Below are positions 14,165 through 23,884 of a DNA stretch of 64,000 nt, piece after piece. This DNA is from Anaerolineales bacterium. GTDB taxonomy: Bacteria; Chloroflexota; Anaerolineae; Anaerolineales; Villigracilaceae. The notes under the pieces were generated by a model. It was not told the origin of the DNA. It made no database searches and saw nothing but the letters and a program-made list of their open reading frames with translations. A program made the position numbers and the translations under genes. How positions within the stretch are numbered: position 1 is the first letter of the stretch; each line of letters opens with the position of its first letter. The stretch is from positions 93,332 to 157,331 of the forward strand of contig JAIXKJ010000008.1 of assembly GCA_026928255.1 (NCBI GenBank), written 5' to 3'.

Positions 14165-15835
14165 ATGGACGCAAGTTTCAATTTTCACCACGAAAATAAC
14201 GCTTCGGAAGAAGCCGCGCGTCAAGGCCGCCCGCCGACCGTTCTTACCGAAATTCCCACAGCAGTTATAGTTACTAACGCGGCGGGAAAAATCATCTTCG
14301 CCAATAGACAAACGCATCGCTTGTTGGGTTACGAAAGCGGAGAACTCATTGGGCTAAGCATCGAACGTTTAATCCCGACAGACAAGCGCCATGCCCACGT
14401 CGCCCAACGAGCAGATTTTAATCATAATCCCGTCGAACGCCCGATGATGGGACGTTGCTTAACCGCGCTTCGCAAAGACGGCGAAGAAATTCCGGTCGAA
14501 ATCGAACTCGCGCCGCTAAACATTGACGGCGAAGCTTTTGTCCTCTCCCTCATCATTGACCAAACCGAACGAGAACAAAAAGAAAAAGAAACGGCTCGAC
14601 GCGCAAGCGAAATGGATTTGCTCTATCGGCTTGGCGCGACTCTCGCCAGCGGCGAAAACCTCTATCACGCTTTGCGCGCCTTTGTCCGCGAGTTGAAAAA
14701 AACGATGGCGATAGACGCCTTTCACGTCGCGTTATACGACGCAGAAACGGACATTTTGTCTTACTCGCTTTTCCTCAATTTAGAAGAGGACATTCAACCG
14801 CCGCCGATTAAGTTAAGCGAAAAACGCAGCCTTTCATGGGAAGTCATTACCGAAAAAAAGACTCTTTACATTGGAGACGTCGCGTCGGAAGAAGCGCGAA
14901 AAAATCATACGATCTTCGTCATCGTTGACGTTCCCATTCGCTCCTATCTTGGGATTCCGCTCCTCCTCGAAGACCGCGCCATCGGCGTGATGTCGGTACA
15001 ATCCACACAAGTCAACGCCTACACGCAAGACCAAATCCGCCTGCTGGAAACGATTGCGGCGCAGGTTGTCGTTACCATCGAAAAGTCGCGCCTGCTTAAG
15101 CAATTACAGCAAGAATTATCGGAACGCAAACGTTTGATTGAAGAACTTGAAAATAAAAACGCCGAGTTAGAACGCTTCGCTTACACCGTTTCTCACGACC
15201 TCAAATCGCCGCTCGTTACCATCAGCGGGTATCTCGGCTATTTAGAAAAATCCGCGCAAACGGGAAATATAGCGCAATTCGGCAAAGACAAAACGCGGAT
15301 TGAAAACGCCGTCGGACGAATGCAAGATTTGCTTGAAGAGTTGCTCAAACTCTCCCGCGTCGGGCGGTTGATTAATTCGCCGCAACACGTCTCCTTCAAC
15401 GAGTTAGCGCAAGAAGCCGTCGAATTGACGCGCGGCAGAATGGAGAAAAGAGGCGTCGTGCTTTTCATCGAGCCGAATCTTCCCGACATTTATGGAGACC
15501 GCCTGCGCTTAATCGAAGCCTTGCAAAATCTATTGGACAACGCGACAAAATACATGGGCGCGCAGGAAAACCCGCGCGTTGAAATTGGCGCCCGCGCCGC
15601 CGAAAACGGAACGCCGATTTTCTATGTGCGCGACAACGGCATGGGCATTGCCCGCAAACATCACGAGCGCGTTTTCGGCTTATTCAACAAACTAGATTCA
15701 GCCAGCGAAGGCACGGGCGTGGGGCTGGCGTTAGTCAAGCGCATTATCGAATTGCATAAAGGGCGCATTTGGGTTGAAAGCGAAGAAGGGCAAGGCGCGA
15801 CGTTTTATTTTACGCTGCCCAACTCCAAACCTTAA
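14165..15835 (+). CDS. PAS-GAF sensor histidine kinase
   Basis: The 556-residue cytoplasmic kinase has no membrane helix. A PAS domain (about 25-130, TAVIVTNAAGKIIFANRQTH) is followed by a GAF domain (about 150-305) and a short coiled coil. The dimerisation domain carries the phosphorylated histidine in the H-box YTVSHDLKSPL (about 342-352). The ATPase domain has the N-box LLDNATKYM and the G-boxes VRDNGMGIA and GTGVGLAL. The closest type is the phytochrome-like/cyanobacterial hybrid-less kinase that senses small ligands or redox. No response regulator is adjacent, so the partner is unknown. The leaderless promoter supports the chosen start. Confidence 0.9.
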   Translation: MDASFNFHHENNASEEAARQGRPPTVLTEIPTAVIVTNAAGKIIFANRQTHRLLGYESGELIGLSIERLIPTDKRHAHVAQRADFNHNPVERPMMGRCLTALRKDGEEIPVEIELAPLNIDGEAFVLSLIIDQTEREQKEKETARRASEMDLLYRLGATLASGENLYHALRAFVRELKKTMAIDAFHVALYDAETDILSYSLFLNLEEDIQPPPIKLSEKRSLSWEVITEKKTLYIGDVASEEARKNHTIFVIVDVPIRSYLGIPLLLEDRAIGVMSVQSTQVNAYTQDQIRLLETIAAQVVVTIEKSRLLKQLQQELSERKRLIEELENKNAELERFAYTVSHDLKSPLVTISGYLGYLEKSAQTGNIAQFGKDKTRIENAVGRMQDLLEELLKLSRVGRLINSPQHVSFNELAQEAVELTRGRMEKRGVVLFIEPNLPDIYGDRLRLIEALQNLLDNATKYMGAQENPRVEIGARAAENGTPIFYVRDNGMGIARKHHERVFGLFNKLDSASEGTGVGLALVKRIIELHKGRIWVESEEGQGATFYFTLPNSKP

Positions 15836-15954
15836 GATTTTGTAATGTACATCGTCGGGAATTCGTTTAGCAATCGTAGGCAATGCGTCAAGCGCCTTTC
15901 GGGCGGACGTGATAAATTTACCGCGCAACAAAATTCTCTTCTCCTCCTTTGTAA

Positions 15955-15984
15955 GAGTGTCAGGGCAGCGGCGCCCTGACACTC
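15955..15984. repeat. perfect 12-bp inverted repeat
   Basis: gagtgtcagggc and gccctgacactc are separated by the 6-base loop agcggc. There is no T run on either strand, so it is not a standard intrinsic terminator. It lies in the 270-base gap between the sensor kinase and clpC and may be a REP-like element or a protein-binding palindrome. The rest of this gap holds only the clpC promoter. Confidence 0.7.
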
Positions 15985-16050
15985 GCCATTTAAGGCAAAA
16001 TCTAACGCGCTTCTTACGCCGCGTTAACAAGGAACAAACGCCGCCTTTGT

Positions 16051-16056
16051 TATAAT
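16051..16056 (+). promoter_or_regulatory. -10 box TATAAT upstream of clpC
   Basis: TATAAT lies 48 nt before the first ATG of clpC, giving a conventional leader with gaagga before the start. No CtsR or CIRCE-type operator was recognised near it. Confidence 0.45.
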
Positions 16057-16104
16057 GCCTCATTCGGACAAAAGACGAAGAATAAAGGACGAAGGAAAAA
16101 TCTT

Positions 16105-18582
16105 ATGATGCGATTTGACCGATTTACAGAACGAGCGCAAGAAGCCGCGCAACGCGCCGCCGAAATTATTCAGCGCTACGGACATAATCAAATTGACACC
16201 GAACACATTCTGCTGGCGCTGATCGAACAGCCCGGCGGCGTGATTCCCCAAATTTTAGAAAAACTTAACGTCAACGCGCAAGCCCTGACGGATCGGCTGG
16301 ACGCCACGCTGCGCGTCAGCCCGAAAGCCAACATCTTCGGCGGCGGCGCGGGACAAATTTTCATCACTCCGCGAGTCAAGCGAATCATCGATCTCGCCAA
16401 CGAAGAAGCCAATCGCCTGAAAGACGAATACATTTCCACCGAACATATCTTCTTGGCGATTCTCACCGAGCGCAACACGCCCGCCGCCCGCATTTTAGAA
16501 TCGGCAGGATTAAGCCGCGACCGAGTTTACGACGCGGTGCAAGACCTGCGCGGCGGACAGCGCGTTACCGACCCGCAAGCCGAGACGAAATATCGCACGC
16601 TTGAAAAATACTCGCGCGATCTAACTCAACTTGCCCGCGAAGGCAAACTCGACCCAGTCATCGGGCGCGACGAAGAAATCATGCGCTTGATTCAAATCCT
16701 CTCGCGGCGCACAAAAAACAACCCCGTGCTTATCGGCGAAGCGGGCGTGGGCAAAACCGCCATCGCCGAAGGCTTGGCGCAGAAGATTGCCGCCAACGAC
16801 GTGCCGGAAATTCTATCGGGCAAAAAAGTGGTGGCGCTCGATTTAGGCGCGATGATTGCCGGGTCGAGGTTTCGAGGCGAATTTGAAGAGCGCCTGAAAG
16901 CCATCATGGAAGAAGTGCAGCGCGCCAAAGGCGACGTCATCTTAATGATTGACGAACTGCACACCGTCGTCGGCGCGGGCGCGGCGCAAGGCGCAATGGA
17001 CGCCAGCAACATGCTCAAGCCTGCGTTATCGCGCGGCGAACTGCAATGCATCGGCGCGACGACGCTCGACGAGTATCACAAATACATCGAGAAGGACGCG
17101 GCGCTCGAACGGCGCTTCGCCCCCATTTATGTGGACGAGCCGAGCGTGGAAGACACCGTCAAAATGTTGCACGGTTTGCGCGATAAATACGAAGCGCATC
17201 ACAAAGTGCGTTACACCGACGAAGCGCTTTCCGCCGCTGCCAATTTGGCGCCGCGTTACGTTACCGACCGCCATCTGCCCGATAAGGCGATTGACCTAAT
17301 GGACGAAGCCGCCGCGAAATTGCGCGTGGCGCTATATTCCATGCCGCCCGATTTGAAAGCGCTAAAACTTGAAATTGAAAAACTCGCCGCCGAAGAAGAG
17401 CAGGCGGGCTTAGAACGCGACTACGAACGCGCCGCGCAAAAGAAAGCCGAACGTCTGCGCCTCGAACAGGAATACACGGGTCAGCGCGACCAATGGGAAG
17501 CCGAGCATCACCTCGACGAAGTGGTGGACGTGAACGACATCGCCGCCGTCGTCCACCAGTGGACGGGCATCCCCGTTACGCAAATGCTCGAAACCGAATC
17601 GGAAAAATTGCTGCACATGGAAGCGCGTTTGCACGAGCGCATCATCGGACAGGAAGAAGCCATCGGCGCCGTGTCCGACGCCATCCGTCGCGCCCGCAGC
17701 GGGTTGAAAGATCCCGCGCGCCCCATCGGCTCGTTCATCTTCATCGGACCTTCGGGCGTGGGCAAAACCGAATTGGCGAAAGCGCTGGCGTGGTTCATGT
17801 TCGACGACGAAGACGCGATGGTGCGAATTGACATGTCCGAGTACCGCGAGCAGCACACCGTCTCGCGTCTCTTCGGCGCGCCTCCGGGCTACGTCGGCTA
17901 CGAAGAAGGCGGGCAGTTGACCGAAGCCGTGCGCCGCCGACCGTACCGCGTTGTGCTTTTTGACGAAATCGAGAAGGCGCATCCCGAAGTTTGGAACGCG
18001 CTTCTGCAAATCCTCGACGATGGACGCTTAACCGACGGGCAAGGCAACATTGTGGACTTTCGCAACACCGTTTTGATTATGACCTCCAACCTTGGCACGG
18101 AATACGTCCGCAAGGGCGGCACGCTCGGTTTCCTCTCGCAACACGCAGACGACGCCGAACGCGACTCGCACGATAAAATTGACAAAGCGCTCAAAGCCGC
18201 CTTCCGCCCGGAGTTCATCAACCGCGTGGACGAGATTATCATGTTCTCGCCGCTCTCGCTGGAAGAGATGGAAGAGATCGTCGTCTTGCAAATGAAAGAA
18301 GTGCAAGAACGACTCAACGACCATAACATCGCCGTGCAGTTGACCGACGCCGCGCGCGCTTGGCTGGCAAAGGAAGGCTACGACCCCGCCTTCGGCGCGC
18401 GTCCGCTGAGACGGGCGATTCAGAAGTATGTGGAGAGTCCGCTTTCAGTAGAACTGCTGGCGGGCAAATTCAAAGACGGCGCCGAAGTCGTCGTAGACGC
18501 GGACAAGGAATCAAATAAGATCGTTTTTGAGACCTCCGCGCCGACGAAGAAACGCAAGTCCAAACACGAAGTGGACGCATAA
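16105..18582 (+). CDS. clpC: ClpC-type AAA+ ATPase/unfoldase
   Basis: The product is about 825 residues. The N-terminal double Clp-N repeat (residues 1-145, [11 protein letters not shown] and [11 protein letters not shown]) precedes a first AAA domain with Walker [10 protein letters not shown] (about 211) and a second with GPSGVGKTE (about 548). The middle domain is short and carries a UVR-like coiled coil ([20 protein letters not shown]), as in ClpC, rather than the long propeller of ClpB. ClpC unfolds substrates and delivers them to ClpP, which is not in this window. Two adjacent ATG codons (16,105 and 16,108) are possible starts. A terminator follows the stop after 4 bases. Confidence 0.92.
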   Translation: MMRFDRFTERAQEAAQRAAEIIQRYGHNQIDTEHILLALIEQPGGVIPQILEKLNVNAQALTDRLDATLRVSPKANIFGGGAGQIFITPRVKRIIDLANEEANRLKDEYISTEHIFLAILTERNTPAARILESAGLSRDRVYDAVQDLRGGQRVTDPQAETKYRTLEKYSRDLTQLAREGKLDPVIGRDEEIMRLIQILSRRTKNNPVLIGEAGVGKTAIAEGLAQKIAANDVPEILSGKKVVALDLGAMIAGSRFRGEFEERLKAIMEEVQRAKGDVILMIDELHTVVGAGAAQGAMDASNMLKPALSRGELQCIGATTLDEYHKYIEKDAALERRFAPIYVDEPSVEDTVKMLHGLRDKYEAHHKVRYTDEALSAAANLAPRYVTDRHLPDKAIDLMDEAAAKLRVALYSMPPDLKALKLEIEKLAAEEEQAGLERDYERAAQKKAERLRLEQEYTGQRDQWEAEHHLDEVVDVNDIAAVVHQWTGIPVTQMLETESEKLLHMEARLHERIIGQEEAIGAVSDAIRRARSGLKDPARPIGSFIFIGPSGVGKTELAKALAWFMFDDEDAMVRIDMSEYREQHTVSRLFGAPPGYVGYEEGGQLTEAVRRRPYRVVLFDEIEKAHPEVWNALLQILDDGRLTDGQGNIVDFRNTVLIMTSNLGTEYVRKGGTLGFLSQHADDAERDSHDKIDKALKAAFRPEFINRVDEIIMFSPLSLEEMEEIVVLQMKEVQERLNDHNIAVQLTDAARAWLAKEGYDPAFGARPLRRAIQKYVESPLSVELLAGKFKDGAEVVVDADKESNKIVFETSAPTKKRKSKHEVDA

Positions 18583-18586
18583 CAAC

Positions 18587-18622
18587 AAATCGCGGGAGAG
18601 TTATTCTTCCGCGATTTTGATT
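18587..18622 (+). terminator. intrinsic terminator of clpC
   Basis: AAATCGCGG pairs with CCGCGATTT across a 13-base loop, followed by TGATTT. It starts 4 bases after the clpC stop. Confidence 0.75.
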
Positions 18623-18692
18623 TCCAAAAATCTGAGACTCGTTTGCGCGCATTCAGGGTATCATCAAGCATCTTCAACAAAAGAGGAAACGT

Positions 18693-20708
18693 ATGGAAGT
18701 TAATGCGAGTAAAAAATCAAACAAGGGAATCTTAATTGTCTTGATCGTCGGCGCGCTGATTTTATTTTGTTGCGCCTGCCTTTGTCTGGCGGCGGGCGTC
18801 GGCTATTTTTTGCTGACGCCGACGCGCTCCGATTCTTTCGGCGAAATCTATCCCGATTATCCCCCGCCCTCCACGTCCATTCCCGAGCCGATGAAACTCG
18901 TCCGCCCCGAAGCAGACCCGTCATCGGGCGAGACTCTGCGCCTTTTGGAAGACACCGTCGTCCCGTTGAACGACCCGCGCGAATTGGCTTGTCGCCTCAA
19001 AGCGATTTGCAACGTCCCCGAAGTGATGGCGGATTCCGCACAAACGCGCGTCGTCGGCGATAAGCAAAAATTTTGGGTGCATAACCTCGACACCAACAAA
19101 AACAACGAAGTGGAAGCGACGCTTTTATACGTTACACCGCACGCTTATTTTTGGGCGCAAGACGGAGTCAACGTCAAAGAAAAAGATATGAAAGCGCTGA
19201 TGGACGCTTTTGAAAATAAAATCTACCCGACCGACCGCGAATTCTTCGGCAGCGAGTGGACGCCGGGCATAGACGGCGACGAACACATCTACATCCTCTA
19301 CGCGCGCGGGTTGGGCTACTCCGTCGCCGGCTATTTCTCCTCCGCCGATTCGCGCCACCCGCTCATTCAAGAATATTCCAACGCGCACGAAATGTTCCTC
19401 TTCAACGCCGACAACACCCCGCCCGGCGACGCCTACGCCTACGCGGTGCTGGCGCACGAATTCCAACACATGATTCATTGGAATAACGACCTGAACGAAA
19501 CCTCGTGGCTTAACGAAGGTTCGTCCGAGTTGGCGGTTTTGCTCAACGGCTACGACACCGGCGGCTTTGACTGGCTCTACGTCTCCAACCCTGATTTGCA
19601 ACTCAACGACTGGCCCAACGACCACAACGCCACCACGCCGCATTACGGCGCGGGCTTCCTCTTTATGACTTACTTCCTCGACCGCTTCGGCGAAAAGGCG
19701 ACGCAAGCCCTTGTTAAAGACCCCGCCAACGGACTCGAAAGCGTGGACGACGTGCTGAAACAAATCAACGCCGCAGACCCGCTGACCGGAAAGCCGATCG
19801 CTACCGACGACTTTTTCATGGATTGGGCGCTGACCAACTTCCTGCAAAACGCCTCCATCGCCGACGGGCGCTACGCCTACCATAATTACCCGTCCGCGCC
19901 GCGCGCCCGTGAAACCGAAACCATTAGCGCCTGCCCGCAAGACGAATTTCTACGCACCGTCCACCAATACGGCGTGGACTACATTCAAATCAACTGCGCG
20001 GGCGATTACACGCTCGACTTCACAGGTTCGACAGTTACCGGCTTATTGCCCGTGGACCCCTATTCCGGCAAATACGCCTTCTGGTCAAATAAGGGCGACG
20101 AATCGGACATGACCCTCACCCGCGAGTTCGACTTCTCCAACGTCGCCGCGCCTATCGAACTTTCCTTCCAAACTTGGTTCGACATCGAAGAAGATTGGGA
20201 TTACGTTTACCTCGAAGTTTCCGAAGACGGCAAAGAGTGGCAAATCCTCCCCACGCCTTCCGGGCGCGGAACAAACCCCAGCGGCAACGCCTACGGCTGG
20301 GGCTACACGGGCGTTTCAGACGGCTGGATTAACGAGCAGATTGACCTTTCCGCCTACGCGGGCAAAAAGATTTTCATCCGCTTTGAGTACGTTACCGACG
20401 CGGCGGTCAACGGCGAAGGCTTTCTCCTCGACGACATTTCAGTCAACGCCGACGGTTACTCCTCCGATTTTGAGGCGGACGACGGCGGCTGGCAAGCGGA
20501 CGGATTCGCGCGCGTCCAAAATTCGCTGCCGCAGACCTTCAGGCTGGCGCTCGTCCAAGACGACACGATTACCTTCATCCCCGTCGCCGAAGATCAAACC
20601 GCGCAAATTTCGCTCTCGCTAAAAAGCGGCAAATCCGCCTATCTGGTTGTGGCGGGGACGACGCGCTTCACCCGCGAACTGGCGACTTATCAAATCGAAA
20701 TCCGCTAA
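18693..20708 (+). CDS. membrane-anchored M6-like metalloprotease with a C-terminal lectin-like (MAM/choice-of-anchor) domain
   Basis: The 671-residue protein has an N-terminal membrane helix (about 11-37), an extracellular proline-rich linker and a catalytic domain. The zinc motif AHEFQHMIHW (HExxH, about 253-260) is followed by SWLNEGSSEL, where the glutamate would be the third ligand, as in immune-inhibitor-A/M6-type and gluzincin peptidases. The C-terminal part (about 440-620) has a beta-sandwich pattern including SFQTWFDIEEDWDYVYLEVS and FLLDDISV, typical of MAM-like domains next to M6 peptidases. It is probably an extracellular protease facing outward. The start is supported by agaggaaacgt. 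It is not in an obvious operon. Confidence 0.82.
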   Translation: MEVNASKKSNKGILIVLIVGALILFCCACLCLAAGVGYFLLTPTRSDSFGEIYPDYPPPSTSIPEPMKLVRPEADPSSGETLRLLEDTVVPLNDPRELACRLKAICNVPEVMADSAQTRVVGDKQKFWVHNLDTNKNNEVEATLLYVTPHAYFWAQDGVNVKEKDMKALMDAFENKIYPTDREFFGSEWTPGIDGDEHIYILYARGLGYSVAGYFSSADSRHPLIQEYSNAHEMFLFNADNTPPGDAYAYAVLAHEFQHMIHWNNDLNETSWLNEGSSELAVLLNGYDTGGFDWLYVSNPDLQLNDWPNDHNATTPHYGAGFLFMTYFLDRFGEKATQALVKDPANGLESVDDVLKQINAADPLTGKPIATDDFFMDWALTNFLQNASIADGRYAYHNYPSAPRARETETISACPQDEFLRTVHQYGVDYIQINCAGDYTLDFTGSTVTGLLPVDPYSGKYAFWSNKGDESDMTLTREFDFSNVAAPIELSFQTWFDIEEDWDYVYLEVSEDGKEWQILPTPSGRGTNPSGNAYGWGYTGVSDGWINEQIDLSAYAGKKIFIRFEYVTDAAVNGEGFLLDDISVNADGYSSDFEADDGGWQADGFARVQNSLPQTFRLALVQDDTITFIPVAEDQTAQISLSLKSGKSAYLVVAGTTRFTRELATYQIEIR

Positions 20709-20773
20709 TTCTCAGCGTACAAAATTGCAACTTTCATCTCGCGCAACTTGACTTATAATTTCGCTCACGAACA

Positions 20774-23700
20774 ATGACTGGAAACGCCTCGCCCGCTAAA
20801 AAGCGAAAGACCATCGCCGCGCTGAACGCGCAGTTGAACCGCGTTTGGGGAAACGAGTTCATGGCGGGCGTGTTAGATTCCGCGCGCGCGTCGGACGTCA
20901 ACGTCCTCTCTTTCGTCGGCGGCGCGCCCGTCGCCGCGCAAACGCCCAACGGGATTTCTTACGGCTTATACGACCTAATCAAATCCGAGCGCGTGGACGG
21001 CGTCTTGCTTTCCGCCGACCTCGCCTACGGGCTTTCGCCGCAAGAGATTCAAAAATTCGTTGATTTCTTCGCCCCGATTCCCGTTGCGACTTTCGCCATC
21101 CCCGCCAAAAACGCGCCGACGATTCTCGGCGACAACGTCGGCGGAATGCGCGCCCTAACGCGCCACATGCTTGAAACGCATCACGCGCAGCGCGTCGCCT
21201 TTGTGCGCGGTCCTCGCGGACAGTTTGAAGCGGAACAGCGCCGTCAAGGTTTCCTCGACGAACTCAAAGAGCGCAACGTCCGCTTTGATTCAAAATTTGA
21301 AGTCGAAGGCGATTACTCCTCCGAAAGCGGACGCGCCGCCGTGCGAATTTTGCTCGACGAGCGCAAGTTAAACCCGCAAGCCATCGTCGTCTCAAACGAC
21401 CGCATGGCGTTTGGCGTGTTGGAAGCGCTGCAACAACGCGGCGTCTCCGTCCCCGAACAAATCGCCGTCGTCGGCTTCGACGACGTGAGCGAATCGCAAT
21501 CTACCGGCGTGCCGCTGACCACCGTGCGCCAATCCTTTTACGACGTCGGCGTCGGCGCGTTTCGTCTGCTTGAAAAACAAATCAACGGCGAAAAAGTCGC
21601 GGCGACGACTCTCCTGCCGACCGAAGTCGTCGTGCGTTGGTCTTGCGGCTGTCTGCCTGAAAGCATTAATCGCGCCGTCGTCTTGCCCTCCGAAGCGGCG
21701 CGCACCGGACGGCTGGAAAACAAACGCGATCAAGTTATCGACATTTTGCTCGCCACCGCGAACGTCTCCGAAGACGACCCGCACCGCGCCGAACTCGTCG
21801 AAGGCTTCGGGCATTCGTGGGACGTTTTCCTCGAAAGCCTGCACGGACGCGCCCCCAACGACGCATTTCTAAAAACCGTGCAAGACGCGGTTCGCGTCCT
21901 CTCGCAACACGGCTACGAATTATACGTTTGGCAAAATTTGCTTTCCGCCTTTCGCAAACACGCGCTGCGCGGAATCAGCGACCCCGCAACCGCTCTTCGC
22001 GCCGAAAATTTATTTCAGCAAGCGCAAATTCTAATCGGCGGATTGTCGCGCCGCGCTCAAGCCTACAACCGCCTGCAATTCGTCAAGCAAGAAGAATTGC
22101 TAAACAATTTCAGTTTTTCAATGGCGCCTGCGGTTTCCTTTGAATCTATCGGCGACGCGATTTCGACGCACTTCCCCGCGTTGGGAATCGAACGCTGGTA
22201 CGTCATGTTTTACGACGAAGCGGAACGCGCCTCGAACGCCGCGCCGCAAAATTATCGTCTGCTGATGCAGTTCGACAACCGACGCTTTGAGATGCCCGAA
22301 GAAAAAGCGCGCATGGAAACCGGGCGTCTTACGCCGCGCAACAAAACCCCTATCGATCGCCGCTACGACGCGGTGGTCATGCCGCTTTCGCTCGCCTCGA
22401 ATCGCTTCGGCTTCATGTGGGTCGAAATGGGACCCGAAGATTGGGACGTGTACGTCCGCGTGCGAAATTTGCTTTCCAGCGCTTTATTGCGGACGATGCT
22501 GGCAGACCAACGCGAAGACGCAAAGCGCGAAACGGAACGCCTCTACTCCGCCGAACAGGCGCGCCGACACAGCGCCGAAGCGCTGACCCGCTCCGCGCGG
22601 CGGCTTTCCTCGCTCGACGCCGCCGAACGCCTGCCCGAACACATCCTCGAACAGCTTAATCAAGCGCTGCCTTACGACCGCAGCGCGTTAATCATCAACG
22701 ACGTCAACGACTTCCCCGAAGTCCACGCGCATCGCGGCATGCCCAACGGCGCGGACATGAAATCCTTCCGCCTGACGTGGAACGGCGCCGACTTTTACCA
22801 AACGGTAATGAGCAAAGGCGAAATCGTCGCGGCGAATAATATTAAGAACGATCCAAATTGGAAACAGCCAGACTGGCTTCCGCAAGATCAATCGTGGTTG
22901 GGCGCGCCGCTTTACGCGAAGAATAAAACCATCGGCGTGTTAATGTTCAGCCGCGCCGCGCAAGATTTCAGCGAAGACGACATTCTGCTCGCCGCGACTT
23001 TCGTAACGCAAGTTTCCGTCGCTTGGGAAAACGCCCGTCTCTACCGCGAAATGACAGACATGAATCAGATGATGGAACGCATGGTCGCTCAGCGCGTGGA
23101 CGAGTTAAACAGAACTTACGAAAAACTCGAACAATACAACAAAAATAAATCCGCCTTTATTCAAGTGGCGGCGCACGAACTCCGCACGCCGTTGACCGTC
23201 ATCAAAGGCTTTCTCGGAATTTTGCAAAGCAACTCTTCCATCAAAAAAGACGAAACCTTAACCGAAGCACTGGACGGCGTGCTGCGCGGGACGAACCGCC
23301 TGCATCAAATCGTCAACAGCATGTTGGACGTGGTGCGCTTGGAAAATCAAGTCATCACGCCGCATTTAGAGCCGGTTTTTCTGAACATGGTTTTGCGCTT
23401 AATTGTCAAAGATTACGCGCAAGACCTCGCCACGCGCAGTTTGAATTTAGAGATTGACGATTCGATTTCAGACCTTCCCGCCATTTTAGGCGACTCCGAA
23501 TTAGTGAAAAAAGCCTTCGACCAAATTATCGTCAACGCCATTAAGTTCACGCCCGACGGCGGCACGATTAGCGTTTCGGCGAAAACCGTCAACGACGAGC
23601 GGCGCGGCGAAATGGCGGAGATTGTCGTCCGCGACACGGGCATCGGCATTGACGCCGTTCATCACAAAGTCATCTTCGAGAAGTTATATCAACTCGGCGA

Positions 23701-23884
23701 AGTGCAACTGCATTCGTCCAGCCGCACAAATTACAAAGGCGGCGGCGCAGGCTTGGGGCTGGCCATCGCGTCGGGCATCGTCAAAGCGCTGCAAGGCAGC
23801 ATTTGGGTCGAAAGCGCCGGCAAAGACGAAGAGCATTTCCCCGGCAGCGCGTTTTTCGTCCGCTTGCCGTTGATGAAAAATTAA
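20774..23884 (+). CDS. LacI-type ligand-binding domain fused to a GAF sensor histidine kinase
   Basis: The 1036-residue cytoplasmic kinase has an unusual order. Residues 15-305 form a LacI/GalR-type periplasmic-binding fold with no helix-turn-helix; recognisable pieces are IVVSNDRMAFGVLEAL and AVVGFDDVSESQSTGVPLTT. A helical linker of unknown type follows (about 340-620, with a possible degenerate GAF), then a GAF domain (about 640-760) and the H-box VAAHELRTPLTVIKG (about 797-811). The ATPase domain has an N-box (IIVNAIKFTPD) and G-boxes (VRDTGIGID, GAGLGLAI). A sugar or nucleoside-like ligand probably binds the LacI-type domain and controls autophosphorylation. TATAAT lies 14 nt before the ATG. 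No response regulator is adjacent. It converges with, and overlaps by 4 bases, the methyltransferase gene on the other strand. Confidence 0.88.
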   Translation: MTGNASPAKKRKTIAALNAQLNRVWGNEFMAGVLDSARASDVNVLSFVGGAPVAAQTPNGISYGLYDLIKSERVDGVLLSADLAYGLSPQEIQKFVDFFAPIPVATFAIPAKNAPTILGDNVGGMRALTRHMLETHHAQRVAFVRGPRGQFEAEQRRQGFLDELKERNVRFDSKFEVEGDYSSESGRAAVRILLDERKLNPQAIVVSNDRMAFGVLEALQQRGVSVPEQIAVVGFDDVSESQSTGVPLTTVRQSFYDVGVGAFRLLEKQINGEKVAATTLLPTEVVVRWSCGCLPESINRAVVLPSEAARTGRLENKRDQVIDILLATANVSEDDPHRAELVEGFGHSWDVFLESLHGRAPNDAFLKTVQDAVRVLSQHGYELYVWQNLLSAFRKHALRGISDPATALRAENLFQQAQILIGGLSRRAQAYNRLQFVKQEELLNNFSFSMAPAVSFESIGDAISTHFPALGIERWYVMFYDEAERASNAAPQNYRLLMQFDNRRFEMPEEKARMETGRLTPRNKTPIDRRYDAVVMPLSLASNRFGFMWVEMGPEDWDVYVRVRNLLSSALLRTMLADQREDAKRETERLYSAEQARRHSAEALTRSARRLSSLDAAERLPEHILEQLNQALPYDRSALIINDVNDFPEVHAHRGMPNGADMKSFRLTWNGADFYQTVMSKGEIVAANNIKNDPNWKQPDWLPQDQSWLGAPLYAKNKTIGVLMFSRAAQDFSEDDILLAATFVTQVSVAWENARLYREMTDMNQMMERMVAQRVDELNRTYEKLEQYNKNKSAFIQVAAHELRTPLTVIKGFLGILQSNSSIKKDETLTEALDGVLRGTNRLHQIVNSMLDVVRLENQVITPHLEPVFLNMVLRLIVKDYAQDLATRSLNLEIDDSISDLPAILGDSELVKKAFDQIIVNAIKFTPDGGTISVSAKTVNDERRGEMAEIVVRDTGIGIDAVHHKVIFEKLYQLGEVQLHSSSRTNYKGGGAGLGLAIASGIVKALQGSIWVESAGKDEEHFPGSAFFVRLPLMKN

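Noticed and set aside
16105..18582. ClpB disaggregase as identity for the AAA+ protein
   Set aside because: The middle region is only about 50 residues with a UVR-like motif. ClpB would have a coiled-coil propeller of more than 100 residues.
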